This document shows positions 48,161 to 59,160 of a stretch of 64,000 nt of DNA, piece after piece (the first letter of the stretch is position 1; the number at the start of each line of letters is the position of its first letter). The notes under the pieces were generated by a model that worked only from the letters and a program-made list of their open reading frames with translations, made no database searches and was not told where the DNA came from. The position numbers and the translations under genes were made by a program. Source of the DNA: Carnegiea gigantea (Eukaryota > Streptophyta > Magnoliopsida > Caryophyllales > Cactaceae); the NCBI GenBank assembly GCA_029747015.1, contig JAKOGI010000532.1, forward strand, positions 121,001-185,000, read 5' to 3'.

Positions 48161-49935
48161 TTGTGTTCGAAAAGCTCATTTCCTGATAGGCCATCAAATT
48201 TTTGCTATAGATCAAAAATTAATATAGCCCTCATCAACAAACTTAAAATGCATATGCTGGCTACTGAAAACCTGATCCTTGATGCTGAGGAAAAGCATAC
48301 AACTAACTAAGCGGTGAAAGAGTGGCTTGATGAGCTTAAGTATGGGCATGAAAGAGATGAAGAGGTTGTTAATGATGCTGCTAGAAAAGCTCTGCGATCT
48401 TCCCTTGAATTACCTCCAAAGCCTCTATGCATTAATTTGTTATTTCTTGAGCTCCACCTCATATGCCAAAGTCGTAAACATAAACAAGAAGGAAAATCAT
48501 AAGCATGTGAGAAAGCATGTTGAGGCATAAGTATGCCTTGGGGTTAAGCGAAGTTTGTGCTGTCCAAGCGCCTCAAAGGGTTCCAACCACCCTTTGTTTG
48601 ATGATTCTAGAGTGCATGGTAGGGATGAGGAAAGAGATGCGATTCTTCAAACTTTACTTGTTGAGGAACCTCAATGAAACAGGATTGGTCTTATTGCTAT
48701 TGTGGGTATGGTTGCATCCTAAAAAACCTTGCTAAGCTCGTGTTTAGTAATATAATTGAAGGAAACCTTTGATCTAAAAGTCAAGGTCTATGTCTCAAAC
48801 ATAGGCTGTCAAAAGTAAACCCGACACGATTACCGACCCGAACCGAAGACGAAACTAAGTAGGTTCGGATAAAGATTTTCAACCCGTTTAATTAAATGAG
48901 TTGACACGTTTAACCGTTTTGATTAATTGGTTAGATTCAGGTTGAGAATTTTGACACGAAAAAATACCCATTTAACCCATTTAATTAAATGGATTAAATC
49001 AGTTGATCAGTTTGCTCAATTACCATGTACTTTTTTGGTGGAATTGTGAAAATATGGGGTTTAATCAAGTTGATATTTATTTTGTGATCGTGATTCTTGT
49101 GAATCATAGACAATGGTTGTATTATGATGCTATACTAAAATCAAAACATTGATTTATAATGCTCAGTAATTATATTTTAGTCAAAATATAAAGCAGGTAA
49201 ATAGGTAACCAAATAATCTGAACCTAAACGCGTTTATATTAAAAGGGTTAGTGGGTAAATTTTAGGTCAACCCGTTTAAAAAATAAATGGGTACAGGTCA
49301 TGGTTTCAACTCATTTAATAAACGGGTTAGGTTCAAGTCGAAGGTTTCTTAGCCCATTTAAGTTCGACACGAACACGAATTCGACCCAACCTGACCTGTT
49401 TGAAAGCCCTACTCAAACCATTTCCTCCAAGAATGAGCTAAGTGGCAAGTTAAGGGATAAAAGATTTCTTCTGGGTTTAGATAATGTTTGGAACAAGCAG
49501 TACGAAGACTGGTAGTTATTCCAGTCCTCGATTCCTTATTCTCTGCTGGAGCAGAGTGTAGTCAAATTGTTGTCACAACAAAAAGTGATGAAGTATCACG
49601 TACGTAGCTCCTACATTGCGCCTTAAGCCATTGTCAAATTATGATGGTTGGTCTCTATTCTTAGCCATGCCTTTGAGGTTGGAAGTTCGAGTGCCAGCCT
49701 AGAACGGATATCAAGGAGAATTGGCAACAAGTGCCAAGGCTTATCACCAGCCATCAAAGGATTCACTCGCCTTCTGCATAGGACTCATAGCATTAGCAAA
49801 TGGGAGCACATTTTGCGTGGTCTTCTCTGGGAGTTGCCGAAGGATGAAAGTAATGTTATTCCAGCTTTGTGACTCAGCTATTATCATTTGCTTCCACACC
49901 TTAAGTTTTCCTTTCCTCAATGTATCATATTTCTA
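48160..49935 (+). pseudogene. CC-NBS-LRR resistance gene remnant, split by a hAT MITE
   Basis: On the plus strand an Rx-type N-terminal coiled-coil domain is readable: ILDAEEKHTTN, stop, AVKEWLDELKYGHERDEEVV, then DAARKALR (48250-48405). An RVPTT linker and a decayed NB-ARC P-loop follow (VGMVASKNLAKLVF, about 48700-48745, lacking the GKTT residues). After the MITE come kinase 2 (DKRFLLGLDNVWNKQYEDW, 49457-49515), an RNBS-B-like VVTTKSDEV (about 49570), and a GLPLA-type region (ISRRIGNKCQGLSPAIK, then SKWEHILRGLLWELPKDESN, 49700-49870). Similarity ends soon after the start of the winged-helix part (LSYHHLPPHLK in the family); no leucine-rich repeats are seen. Such proteins detect pathogen effectors; this copy is truncated, frameshifted and dead. 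Confidence 0.87.
48802..49411. mobile_element. hAT-type MITE inside the NBS pseudogene
   Basis: This is a 610-bp element with ends TAGGCTGTC...GAAAGCCCTA and a flanking 8-bp duplication CTCAAACA (48794-48801) and CTCAAACC (49412-49419), one mismatch. The internal CCCGTTTAATTAAATG motifs and ends such as CCCGACACGATTACCGACCC match the MITE at 14090-14682 in reverse orientation. It separates the P-loop from kinase 2 of the resistance pseudogene. Confidence 0.88.
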
Positions 49936-49939
49936 ATGA

Positions 49940-51996
49940 TTGTAAATAAGATTGATTGCAAATGTGATGCTCATATGAAGCACTGAGCATAGCAAGGGTC
50001 TAAATCATCAAAGCCACAGCCAATGCAAAAGCACACTAAGTATTCTGTTTTGGCCTCAAAAAACTTTACTCGGTTTTGTGCAACTTGCTTTTCAAGTTCA
50101 AAGTGCACTAGGGAGTTGCAAATTAGCTATTTGAAGAACTCATAGAGTCTACGTTTAAGCATATAATTTATTTCATGCTAAGTCAAGTTCTAGTTGTCAA
50201 AAGAAGGCTTACAAGCCAAAGCATCAATTCGGTCATAGTATCCAGTTGGATACGCCCTTTCGTTGTGTTTATTTGCCCATGTGAAAATCATTTTGTGCCC
50301 TATGATAGTCATGTGAAAAGTTTTAGATGTCTAGTTCGAGGATATTAAGCTTAATTTAGGCTAAGTTCAACCATCAAAGAGCAACAATGGCAAATGCACA
50401 AAAGGTTAGTGAGCAGCTCACAGTTGGTGTACCACTCTGGTCTTTCAGCTCCAATTCAAAGAGGCTTCTATACATTTAGGGCCCGTTTCTTCATCCTTTA
50501 GGGAGGTCTGCATATCCTCTAGAGGGACATCAATTCATGTTTTGGGCTTTGAGCTCGGCAAAATTAAATTAGGCCAATACCAGCAAGATCAATGAGCAGA
50601 CTTCATCCAGAACACATGGACTTGAATGATGGCTGAGAATGCACAATCTTTGTATGGTTGGTACAAGGACAAAAGAAAATCATCAGGTTTGGTTTCTTAA
50701 TGAATGTACTTGAATGACAGCTGAAAGCACTTCACCCTCAATCAAGCAGATTGATCTAATCTCCAGAGACTGAACATGTAATTTATGTATGTTCGTTGTC
50801 TGCTTCCGGAGAATATGCTTCTAAAGAGTAGTTTTCAATACTCCACGCAAGGGGTAGAGAGGTTTGTAGATGGCCCTCACTCTCTGTGTGGTGGTTTCCC
50901 ATTACATTTGCGTTTCTAACCCCGAACAAGTTAGCTTATATGAAAGACCTGTTGGTTTTAAGTCCAATGGGTTGGTGACTTGGTAGTTTGTTGGATTTGA
51001 CAAATTGGAAGTCCATTTACACCTCAAACTCATTTAAACAATGCAAATTGATTAAATTTGGGTTCATGATTTATTCTTTGACCAAAATAATTAATTAGAG
51101 TGTTTGTCTTGTAATGTGACAGTTATTTTTGAGAGCCTGCAAATTTCCCCATGAAAGTGACTCACACACCAATTTGTAGAGTTCAAGTGTGGCCAATTTC
51201 TTGATTTCTTATATATTTTTACTTCTTGTTTTTTATGAACTTTATTTTCTAGGTTACCATCTTAATAGACAACCTACTTATCGATTATGCCATTGTCTGA
51301 GTCTGTCATCCAAAGTTGTACTATCCCAGTGTGAACTCGGACTTGGGGCAATAAACAAGAGCTACAACTATAATTGCCAATACTGGTGCCATGGCCATAG
51401 CATGATTAAGCATATGCACAAAACCATAGGAGTTGGATCTTGGATGAAAGAAGGAACCGGGGAAATGTCTAAATCCTACCTAATTTTAGGCATTTGGTGT
51501 GCACACAGCAGTGTCCATGTACAATGTAGGACATGAAAATTTTCAACATCTGTATTAATAACAGTAAAAAGCTTCAGTCAACTTTTGACTACTCCAAGCT
51601 TAAGGACATGTTGGAAAACACGGAATTGAAGGGAACTTCCAATGAGCAACTGAATAGGGAGCATAAAAAGGGGAAAAGGGGACACCTGAAGGCAGTCCGG
51701 ACTTGTTAAGAAACTCTAAGCAGTAGCCCTGTCACAAAACTGAAACAAATAACAAGCATAACTTTTCATGCAGTATGGGAAATTCAAAAGGCTAGAGCTG
51801 CTGAGCTCAAAATGAACCTTTGTTTAGCCTTGAAGGTTATGTCCAGAAAGTATACGAAGTGGACACACAAATATGGCAATTGGCTCTAGAGTAGTTTTTG
51901 ATAAGTAGTCCAGTAAGAAAAATGTCACAGATTTCTAATGTAGGATATCAAATATTGACAAACAGCACCTATTGTTGAACAAAATGAAAAAGAGAT
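49940..51996. other. Intergenic; 3' flank of the PPR gene
   Basis: I find no supported gene. 51540-51996 directly follows the stop of the minus-strand PPR gene and should hold its 3' untranslated region. An open frame at 51189-51536 (plus) has no recognisable domain. Confidence 0.5.
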
Positions 51997-54105
51997 CTAC
52001 CCATTCCCGGCAACTGTTTGTATTTCTTCTGAATACACTTCTTTATCACCCTCTTCCTCATCAATACCTAAATCAGCAGTACAAGGGACATATCCAGCTA
52101 ATTTCATTTGTTTGGTAAGGTCTCTCAGGATCAGGTAAATCTCCTTTCTTTGGGGATGGCTTTTATCCTTAACCATGAAAACATGCACATGACTCTGGAT
52201 CTCAACCCAGCTACAGCCAGGCTGCTTAACAACTCTTCTGTGAACCATAAGCCTCCGAACCCTTGTAACATCCTTCCACCTTCCAAGCTCCGCGTACAAG
52301 TTGGAGAGGAGAACATAGGGACCAGAGTTAGTAGGATCGATTTCCAATAACCTTTCTGCGACATACTCTCCCATTTCAATATTTCGATGGGCTTTGCAAG
52401 CTGCAAGTAGAGAAGCCCACACGACATTATCTGGCTGGATCGGCATAGTCTCAATCAAAAACTTTGCTTCATCAAAGCAACCAGCTCGACCAAGTAAATC
52501 AACCATACATGTGTAATGGTCATTCCATGGCTGCAAACCATGAACTTCAATCATGGAGCGGAAACAGTGCCGGCCCTCTTCTACCAGGCCAGCATGGCTA
52601 CAAGCACATAAAACTCCAATCATTGTTACTTGGTCAGGCTTCTCCGCAGATAGTATCATTTGTTTATACATGTGGAGAGCTTCAATTCCGTATCCATTTT
52701 GAGCGTATCCAACGATTACTGCATTCCACGTCACACGATCTCGCTCCACCATATTTTGAAAGACCCCAAATGCATCTTCGACTGACCCACATTTCATATA
52801 CATATCTATCAAAGCATTTCCAACAAAGATATGGGGCTCTGGTGCTGATCGGAAGCAAAATCCATGTTTCATTACATGGGTGTGAGCCTGCACGCCAAGA
52901 TTCAAATCTGCGAGATTAGCACAAGCATTGAGCATATTTCCAAAAGTATAATGGGTGGGCCAAACAGACTCCCTCTTTAATAGGCGAAAAAGGCTGAGGG
53001 CCTTCTCATTTTCTCCATTGTGTGTGTAACCTGCCATAAGGGCATTCCATGATACAATGTTCTTTTCCGTCATCTTCACGAATAATAAGTCCGCAGCTTC
53101 TACACTGGCTGCTTTTGCATAACCACTTAACATGGATGTCTCAGTTATTACATTCCGAGATGGCATGCTTTCAAAGACAAATCCGGCCTCATTAATGTTT
53201 CCACATTTTGCATACATATCCACCAATGCATTACCTAAAATCATGTCACTCCAGTACTTGTCATTTTTCAGTACCAATGCATGAATCTGCTTTCCTTCTC
53301 TGCTTGCAGCTAAGGTTGCGCAGGCACTAACCACACTGGCCAGTGTGACTTCATCAGGGTCGACCCCATGATCCAGCATCTCTATGAACACCTGAACAGC
53401 CTCACTGGCAGGACCATTTTGCTCGTAGCATGTAATAAGACTATTCCAAGTGACTCTGTTTCTATCTGTCATCCCATCAAAAACGCTCCGGGCACATTCC
53501 ACTTCCCCACATTTAGCATACATGTCAACAAGAGCAGACCCCATATACACATCCCTTGAGCACAGAGATTTCAACAACAAAGCATGAACTTGGATCCCCA
53601 TTGTCACATCCACTAGCCCAGCACAAGCACTGAGAACACTTCCAAAGGAATACTGATTCAGCACAAAACCTTCTTTATGCATCTTGAGAAAATACTCAGC
53701 AGCCTCCTCAAACCTATCATGCTGCGCAAACCCAGACACCATAGAATTCCAGGAGCACTGATCACGCTCAGGGATGGAGTCAAACAGCTCTGCAGCTTCA
53801 TCAAGAAAACCCCACCTCATGAATGCACTCAAAAGCGAATTGTAGGTGAAAATGTTTCTCTGGGACATTTTATCAAACAGTTTGCGTGCATCATCAATAC
53901 AGCCACATTTCCCATACATATCAACGAGCCTATTCTGAATAAATACCTCCGAAGCAAACTGGGTCTTAATAATGCGAGCATGAACTCGTCGACCGTGGCG
54001 AAGCGAGTTTGATTGGATGCACGAATCCAACAGTTTTGCAAAGGGGGAAGAATTGGGGAGAGCAAGGTCTCCAAAGTTTTGCTTAACAAGCAGATTTCTT
54101 GCCAT
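51997..54105 (-). CDS. SLO2: PLS-class PPR protein, orthologue of SLO2 (mitochondrial RNA editing)
   Basis: This is an intact 702-codon single-exon gene. Arabidopsis SLO2 (SLOW GROWTH 2, At2g13600, about 697 residues) is a mitochondrial PLS-type PPR protein needed for C-to-U editing of several transcripts, including nad and mttB sites. The match is clear: SSPFAKLLDSC near residue 20, NRLVDMYGKCG, ERDQCSWNSMVSGFAQHDR, HKEGFVLNQYSFGSVLSAC, VTWNSLITCYEQNGP, VSWNALMAGYTHNGENEKAL, then HYTCMVDLLGRAG. PPR repeats fill about residues 45-590. The E and E+ motifs follow (SGPYVLLSNLYAELGRW, PGCSWVEIQSHVHVFMVKDK, GYVP), and there is no DYW deaminase domain, as in SLO2. The start at 54105 is the first ATG in this frame; the frame stays open upstream into a copia LTR but only through a TTG. 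Residues 1-28 up to FAKLLDS have the same length as in Arabidopsis. Confidence 0.95.
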   Translation of the reverse strand: MARNLLVKQNFGDLALPNSSPFAKLLDSCIQSNSLRHGRRVHARIIKTQFASEVFIQNRLVDMYGKCGCIDDARKLFDKMSQRNIFTYNSLLSAFMRWGFLDEAAELFDSIPERDQCSWNSMVSGFAQHDRFEEAAEYFLKMHKEGFVLNQYSFGSVLSACAGLVDVTMGIQVHALLLKSLCSRDVYMGSALVDMYAKCGEVECARSVFDGMTDRNRVTWNSLITCYEQNGPASEAVQVFIEMLDHGVDPDEVTLASVVSACATLAASREGKQIHALVLKNDKYWSDMILGNALVDMYAKCGNINEAGFVFESMPSRNVITETSMLSGYAKAASVEAADLLFVKMTEKNIVSWNALMAGYTHNGENEKALSLFRLLKRESVWPTHYTFGNMLNACANLADLNLGVQAHTHVMKHGFCFRSAPEPHIFVGNALIDMYMKCGSVEDAFGVFQNMVERDRVTWNAVIVGYAQNGYGIEALHMYKQMILSAEKPDQVTMIGVLCACSHAGLVEEGRHCFRSMIEVHGLQPWNDHYTCMVDLLGRAGCFDEAKFLIETMPIQPDNVVWASLLAACKAHRNIEMGEYVAERLLEIDPTNSGPYVLLSNLYAELGRWKDVTRVRRLMVHRRVVKQPGCSWVEIQSHVHVFMVKDKSHPQRKEIYLILRDLTKQMKLAGYVPCTADLGIDEEEGDKEVYSEEIQTVAGNG

Positions 54106-54110
54106 CCCAT
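53829..54110 (-). promoter_or_regulatory. Overlapping upstream ATG ahead of SLO2
   Basis: An ATG lies five bases before the SLO2 start (ATGGGATGG). It opens a 93-codon frame overlapping the gene out of frame. Both ATGs have a purine at -3 and G at +4. It has no protein family match, so it is regulatory at most. Confidence 0.5.
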
Positions 54111-54139
54111 AATTTAAATTCAAGGGTAAAGTTCCGCTG

Positions 54140-54144
54140 GCTGC
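54140..54144. repeat. Target duplication of the copia element, left
   Basis: GCTGC directly precedes the LTR start at 54145 and recurs at 59421-59425 after the other LTR. It dates the copia insertion as a standard integration upstream of SLO2. Confidence 0.9.
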
Positions 54145-54146
54145 TG

Positions 54147-54265
54147 TTACCAGTAGAGAGTTAATCTGCAAATCATGAAGAGAAGAAAGGGGAAGAAGAA
54201 GAAGAAGGGAGAAGAGAGAATTGATTCTTGCTGTAATGAAAGAGACCAAAATCTATGAATATCAT
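54147..54265 (-). promoter_or_regulatory. Two LTR-derived upstream ORFs before SLO2
   Basis: A 30-codon frame (ATG 54265, stop TGA ending at 54173) overlaps by ATGA with a 9-codon frame (ATG 54176, TAA ending at 54147). If transcription starts in the LTR upstream of these ATGs, both would sit in the SLO2 leader. Neither resembles a known peptide. Confidence 0.5.
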
Positions 54266-54281
54266 TACAACCAAATGAGAG

Positions 54282-54283
<2 letters not shown>

Positions 54284-54343
<60 letters not shown>
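54284..54343. repeat. (TA)n microsatellite in 3' LTR
   Basis: About 29 TA units, against about 16 in the 5' LTR at 59299-59330. Confidence 0.97.
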
Positions 54344-54347
<4 letters not shown>

Positions 54348-54433
54348 ATGCTGCAGCCAACTTTCCTACATTCTCGGTGGCCTCATAACTAACTTCTAGC
54401 TAGCTTCTAACTAACTTATTATTAGTCTCATCA

Positions 54434-54443
54434 CCCCCCTTAA
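54434..54443 (-). other. Polypurine tract of copia
   Basis: The minus strand reads TTAAGGGGGG directly before the 3' LTR. Confidence 0.85.
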
Positions 54444-54449
54444 GCTGGA

Positions 54450-56032
54450 AGGGTGAGGAACTATTCCAAGCTTGCTTAAGATGATGTTTTGCTAAGGAGA
54501 TGGTAGAATTTTGATGAGGATGTCAGCAAGCTGTTCATTTGTAGGTATATATGACAGTTGGAGCAAACCTTCAAGTACCTTATCCCTTGTAAAATGACAA
54601 TCTATTTCGATATGTTTTGTTCTCTCATGAAACACAGGGTTCCCGCCTATGTGGATGGTATATTGATTATCACAATACAGGGTTACAGGTTTAAGAGAAG
54701 ATATCCCAAGCTCTTCTAATAGTCTGACAACCCATGTCACTTCTGATGCAGTTTGGGACATAGCTCTATATTCAGCCTCTGAGGAGGATTTAGACACAGC
54801 GCCTTGCTTCTTATTTTTCCAACTGATAGGAGAATTGCCAAAGAGAACCAAGTACCTTGTAATTGATCTTCTGGTTGAGGGACATGCTATCTAGTTTGAA
54901 TCTGAGTAAGCTTACAAGATGAGTCTGTCAGTGCCTTTAAGAATTCCAGCCCCAATAGTACCCTGAATATACCTTAGGGCATGTTGAAGGGCTTTGAAAT
55001 GAGATGTCCTTGGTTGTTGCATGAATTGACTAAGTGTTTGTGCTATGTAACTCAAGTCTGGCCTAGTATGAGTTAGGAAGTTTAGCTTGCCTACTAAGGT
55101 TCTATACAGGAAAGGATCAGGCAGTAAATCACCATCTTTAGGATGCAGTTTGCAGTTTAAAGGAAGTGGAGTTGAAACTGCAACAGAAGATAAGGGTCCA
55201 CATTCTCTAAGTAGTTCATTTGTGAACTTTTTCTAGGACAAAATAATGCCCTTTGCAGTGTGAATGACCTCCAACCAAGGAAATAATGAAGTTGACCAAG
55301 ATCTTTGATGCCAAACAAAGTGTTCAAGTGCTGTTTGAGATGGGAAATTTCTGAAGCGTTTGATCCTGTAATCATGATGTCATCAATATAAACTGCAACC
55401 AATGTGATGTCAGTAGAAGATTTATTGATGAACAATGAATAATCATATTTAGATTGTTGACAACCCAAAGAAAGGAGGGTTTGACTGAGTTTTGAGAACC
55501 ATTGCCTGCTTGCTTACTTGAGTCCATACAAAGACTTTCTTAATTTGCATACCTTGTTGGAAGGGTTTAGGATGCCTTTGGGAACCTCCATGTATACTTC
55601 CTCATCTAAATCTCCATGTAAAAAACCAATATTAACATCCAGTTGAGATAGGGGCCAGTTCTTAGAAGCTGCTAATGCAATGATACTTCTAATGGCTGTC
55701 ATTTTTACCAGTGGGAAAAATACTTCCTGATAGTCAACCCCATATTGCTTAGTGAAGCCCCTAATTATTAGCCTTGCTTTGAATCTTTCCAAGGTACCAT
55801 CAGATTTTAACTTTACCTTGTAAACCCATTTGTTGCTTATGGCTTTCTTGCCAGCAGGAAGATCAACTAAGTCCCAAGTGTTGTTGTTGCTTAAGGCTTC
55901 AATTTCCTTGTTCATGGCTTGAACCCATTCTGGTTGCTTGGCTACTTCTTCATAATTCTTGGGTTCAGAATGCTGTGATACCTGAGCATGAAAAGCATGA
56001 AACTCTCTAGGGAAGGTGTTAATCTGAACCAT
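54450..56032 (-). pseudogene. Copia: reverse transcriptase and RNase H
   Basis: In minus order, 56032-55514 begins with WVQAMNKEIEALSNNNTWDL, followed by WVYKVKLKSDGTLERFKARL, QLDVNIGFLHGDLDEEVYME and KLRKSLYGLK, ending at a stop. 55468-55157 has YIDDIMITGSN, an intact catalytic box, and DLGQLHYFLG. RNase H at 54851-54492 has KSSSEAEYRAMSQTASEVTW, then LYCDNQYTIHIGGNPVFHER, TKHIEIDCHFTRD and EQLADI. The family's D-V-x-N-A-F-L-H-G has N-I-G-F here. A few stops and shifts break an otherwise well-preserved copia polymerase. Confidence 0.93.
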
Positions 56033-56039
56033 GCCACAA

Positions 56040-57700
56040 TAGAAATCTTACAGGTGAGCAAGTTGTTTGTGCACTCTTGTGGATCTTCTAAGGGGTCTAG
56101 AAGGTAAAGAAGAAGTATTTTGTAGTGACTCACCATGTGATGAAGAGACATCAAGTGAGGAAAAATGATTTTCAGAAGGAGAGTTGTGACTAATGATGTG
56201 AGGATCCGAAAGAGAAGGTATGTTTGTTCTGTGGTAGAATAAGTATCGAAAGAGTCATGGTTGTCATGGGGAAAATTTAATGTGTCAAGTGTATCAGGTA
56301 TACAATCAGATATAGCTGGCAAAGGGAGATTTGATGAGTGTTGTAAAGAATGATAAGGAAAGATACACTCATGAAAAACAACATCTCTGGATATAACAAC
56401 TTTCTTGGCCTTAAGATCAAAAAGTTTATAGCCCTTTTGGTTAAAGGGATAACATATGAAAATGCAAGGGTTGGCTCTAGATTGTAACCTATCTCTGTTT
56501 CTCTTTAAAGTTGTAGCATAGCATAAACAGCCAAAGGTCCTTAGGTGATCATAGGTAGGTTTAGAGTTGTATAGAACTTCAAAAGAAGATTGATTGTTGA
56601 GGACTAGTGAAGGCATTCGATTAATCAAATAAACTGCAGTTAGAAGAGCATCTCCCTAAAATTTATTAGGAATATTAGACTGGAAAAGTAAAGCCCTGAC
56701 TATTTGAAGTAAGTGTTGGTGTTTCCATTCCACAATGCCATTCTATTGTGGAGTATCCACACAAGTAGTTTGATGAACAATACCTTGAGTTTTGTGGAGT
56801 TCTAAGGCTGAAGAATCTTTAAATTCTAAGCCATTATCTGTTCTGATGATTTTGACAGTTGCTTCATATTGCTTTTCAACATAGGTAATAAATGTCTTAA
56901 GTAGAGGAAAAGCAGCACTTTTGGTTTCCATTAAATGTACCTAAGTAGCTCTAAATTTGTCATCTACAATTGACAAAAAGTAGACAGCACCATCATATGT
57001 TTTGTACGGACAGGGACCCCAGATGTCAACATGTAAAATTACAAAGCAACTATTTGCTGTATGGTTGTCTGTGCAGTTTAACCATAGGGCAAACCTGAAC
57101 AACTCCATGTGTTTTATTAATACAAGAAGGCAAATCTACATTCCTAAGTTGATCAAAAGGTAAATGTCCTAATCTTTTATGCCACAATTCAGAACTGGAC
57201 AAAGAAATAGCAGAAAAACTTTCAGTATTTAAGCTGGGTATCCTCATATTGGCTTGATGATCTACAATGTCCTTATGTAGCATGTATAAACCTTTATGCT
57301 CTCTACCAAGGAGGAGTTCCTTCTGTATGGTGGGGGCCTTAAGCACACAAGAAGTTGGGGTAAAAATTACATTGGCTGAAAGTTGTCTAACTAGTTTACT
57401 GACAGATAATAAATTGTATTGAAAACTTGGTATATAAAGAACATTATGAAGCTCTATCTTATTCCTTATAAATATAGACCCTGAATGTGTGATGGGAGCT
57501 CTTTTTCCATTTGGCATAGTAGTATAGTAGGTTATAGACAGTTTCTTAATATTGTGCAATAAAGAAATATCATAAGTCACATGATCACTAGCCCCACTAT
57601 CCACAATCCAAACACTGTCATTAGAGGATTTAGTAAGAAAACAGAATGTTTTACCTGCAAAGAAACCAGCCATGCTTCTATTTTCATTAGCTTTATCCAT
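56040..57700 (-). pseudogene. Copia: protease and integrase
   Basis: The protease motif VWIVDSGASDHVT lies at the start of 57700-57050. The pre-integrase zinc region follows (LWHKRLGHLPFDQLRNVDLP, with H-x-H then a C pair). Integrase continues at 56931-56743 (VEKQYEATVKIIRTDNGLEF, then GIVHQTTCVDTPQ ending in a stop) and 56628-55942 (LINRMPSLVLNNQSSFEVLY, then RTFGCLCYATT and ANPCIFICYPFNQKGYKLFD). Gene order protease-integrase-reverse transcriptase is diagnostic of Ty1/copia. Stops are few. Confidence 0.93.
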
Positions 57701-57729
57701 ACCAGAGGTGTGATGTTGCAGAAGTTGAA

Positions 57730-58851
57730 TAAGCTAATTATACTGCTCTGTAGTCAATGTAGGGGACTGAGAGGCCTTGATGTCTGAATCACCTTCTGCC
57801 TGAACAATAGCTGCAACTTTTCTCCCTTTGTACCGCCTGTGGCATGGTGGGTAACCATGTAGTTTAAAACATCTTTGTGTTGAATGACCTGGAACTTTGC
57901 AGTGGTCATAGAAATAAGATCTTTTGTCTTGAATATTCTTGTCTGGATAAGTTTTCTGCCCAGCCTGTAATTGCCAGAATTAAACTGAGAAGATTGAGGA
58001 GGAATACCAAAATTAGATGTAGAGTTAGCTCTTGAAAACCCTTAACTGTAATTTCTTTGTTGGAATTGTCCAGACCTTGAAGAATCCCAAGAAATATAGC
58101 TATGAAAGGCAGTGGAATTCCCATTAATGGAAGCAAAAGAAGATAAGGATCTTTGCTTTTCTTCTTGTAATATAATTTGATAGACTTGATCAAGGCTTGG
58201 CAGAGGTTTAATCATATATATATTTCCCCTGACATTTCTATAATCTTCATGTCAACCAACCAAGAATTGCATCAACTGTTGGTCTTGGATCATCTTCTTG
58301 GCTGCAACCAAACTAACACAAGATTCTCCACTTCTATTGCAGCAAGGTAAAGAAATTATGCTATTATAGGCATCCCAGAGTTTCTTAATTTGTGTGAAAT
58401 ACTCAGTAACAGATAAATGCCCTTGTGAAATTACATAAAGATCTCTTTGTATTTGAAAAGCTTTGGCACCATCTGCCTCTCCAAAATGTTGTTCTAACTA
58501 GACGCAAACATCTCTAGCAGTAGCTAAAAAGAGTGTACTCAGACCAATGTCTTTGACAACAGCATTCATAATCCAGGATAAAACCATTTTATCACATCTT
58601 TCCCAATGTGATAGCAGATTCACAGTAGTTGGTCTAGCACAGTGCCCTAAAATGAAGCCTGGTTTGTTCTTGGCTACCAAAGCTATCTCCATTGCCTTTT
58701 TCCAGTGATAGTAATTATCCCCATTTAGAAGATCACTAACCAAAATGTTATTCGGGTTGTATGAAGGATGAATGTATAGCAAGTAAGAAGGTTCGCTTAG
58801 ATTTCCAACATATATTGCATTTGTGTCTATTTCCTCATTTAGAGCAGCCAT
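57730..58851 (-). pseudogene. Copia: gag
   Basis: The start ATG at 58851 gives MAALNEEIDTNAIYVGNLSE, then the gag core LVSDLLNGDNYYHWKKAMEI and SWIMNAVVKDIGLSTLFLAT, ending at a TAG at 58498-58500. It resumes with a LEQHFGEADGAKAFQIQRDL block, and a degenerate zinc knuckle (C-K-V-P-G-H-x4-C-F-K-L-H-G-Y, first cysteine lost) lies near 57880. The layout is of the Retrofit/Ale or TAR type; lineage is uncertain. Confidence 0.88.
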
Positions 58852-59148
58852 TTCTAGCAAAACACAATAAAGAAAATTCAAAGGTCAATCACTATTCTCA
58901 TATTCTAAGCGGGCTGTTAAACGAAGAATTTAGCTGATCAATCAAGATTCAACAGAACAATATTCAAACTGCATAACCTCAATGAATTAAAGTAAAGAAG
59001 ACTTGAAATTATACTTGATTCAAACGAAATGTTTGTAGACTGAAGTTTCAAGTGATTTTCACCTCAAAGTGTGACTGAAACTGAGTGGATGAATAATACG
59101 ATTTGCATCAAACAAAGATAGCCTTCCAAAGAAGCAAACCTTACCAAA

Positions 59149-59160
59149 GCTCTGATACCA
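59149..59160 (-). other. Primer-binding site of copia
   Basis: GCTCTGATACCA (minus TGGTATCAGAGC, tRNA-Met) abuts the 5' LTR at 59161. Confidence 0.93.

Larger units (their letters stand above)
54145..54433 (-). mobile_element. Copia element, 3' LTR, now next to SLO2
   Basis: In minus sense it runs from TGATGAGACTAATAATAAG to CTACTGGTAACA and matches 59161-59420. It is 289 bp, longer than its partner because its TA tract is longer. It carries that TA tract (a possible TATA region), a CT-rich stretch and two short ATG-started frames. It reads toward SLO2 and ends 39 bases before the SLO2 start codon. Confidence 0.93.

Noticed and set aside
52108..54012. Plus-strand frames inside the PPR gene
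   Set aside because: They are shadows on the opposite strand of an intact, conserved coding sequence.
54106..54249. 48-residue N-terminal extension of the PPR protein with a leucine-rich, signal-like stretch
   Set aside because: The frame is open, but its first codon is TTG and the first 35 codons are copia LTR sequence, repeated at the 5' LTR near 59161-59265. The first ATG at 54105 matches the start of the Arabidopsis orthologue in length.
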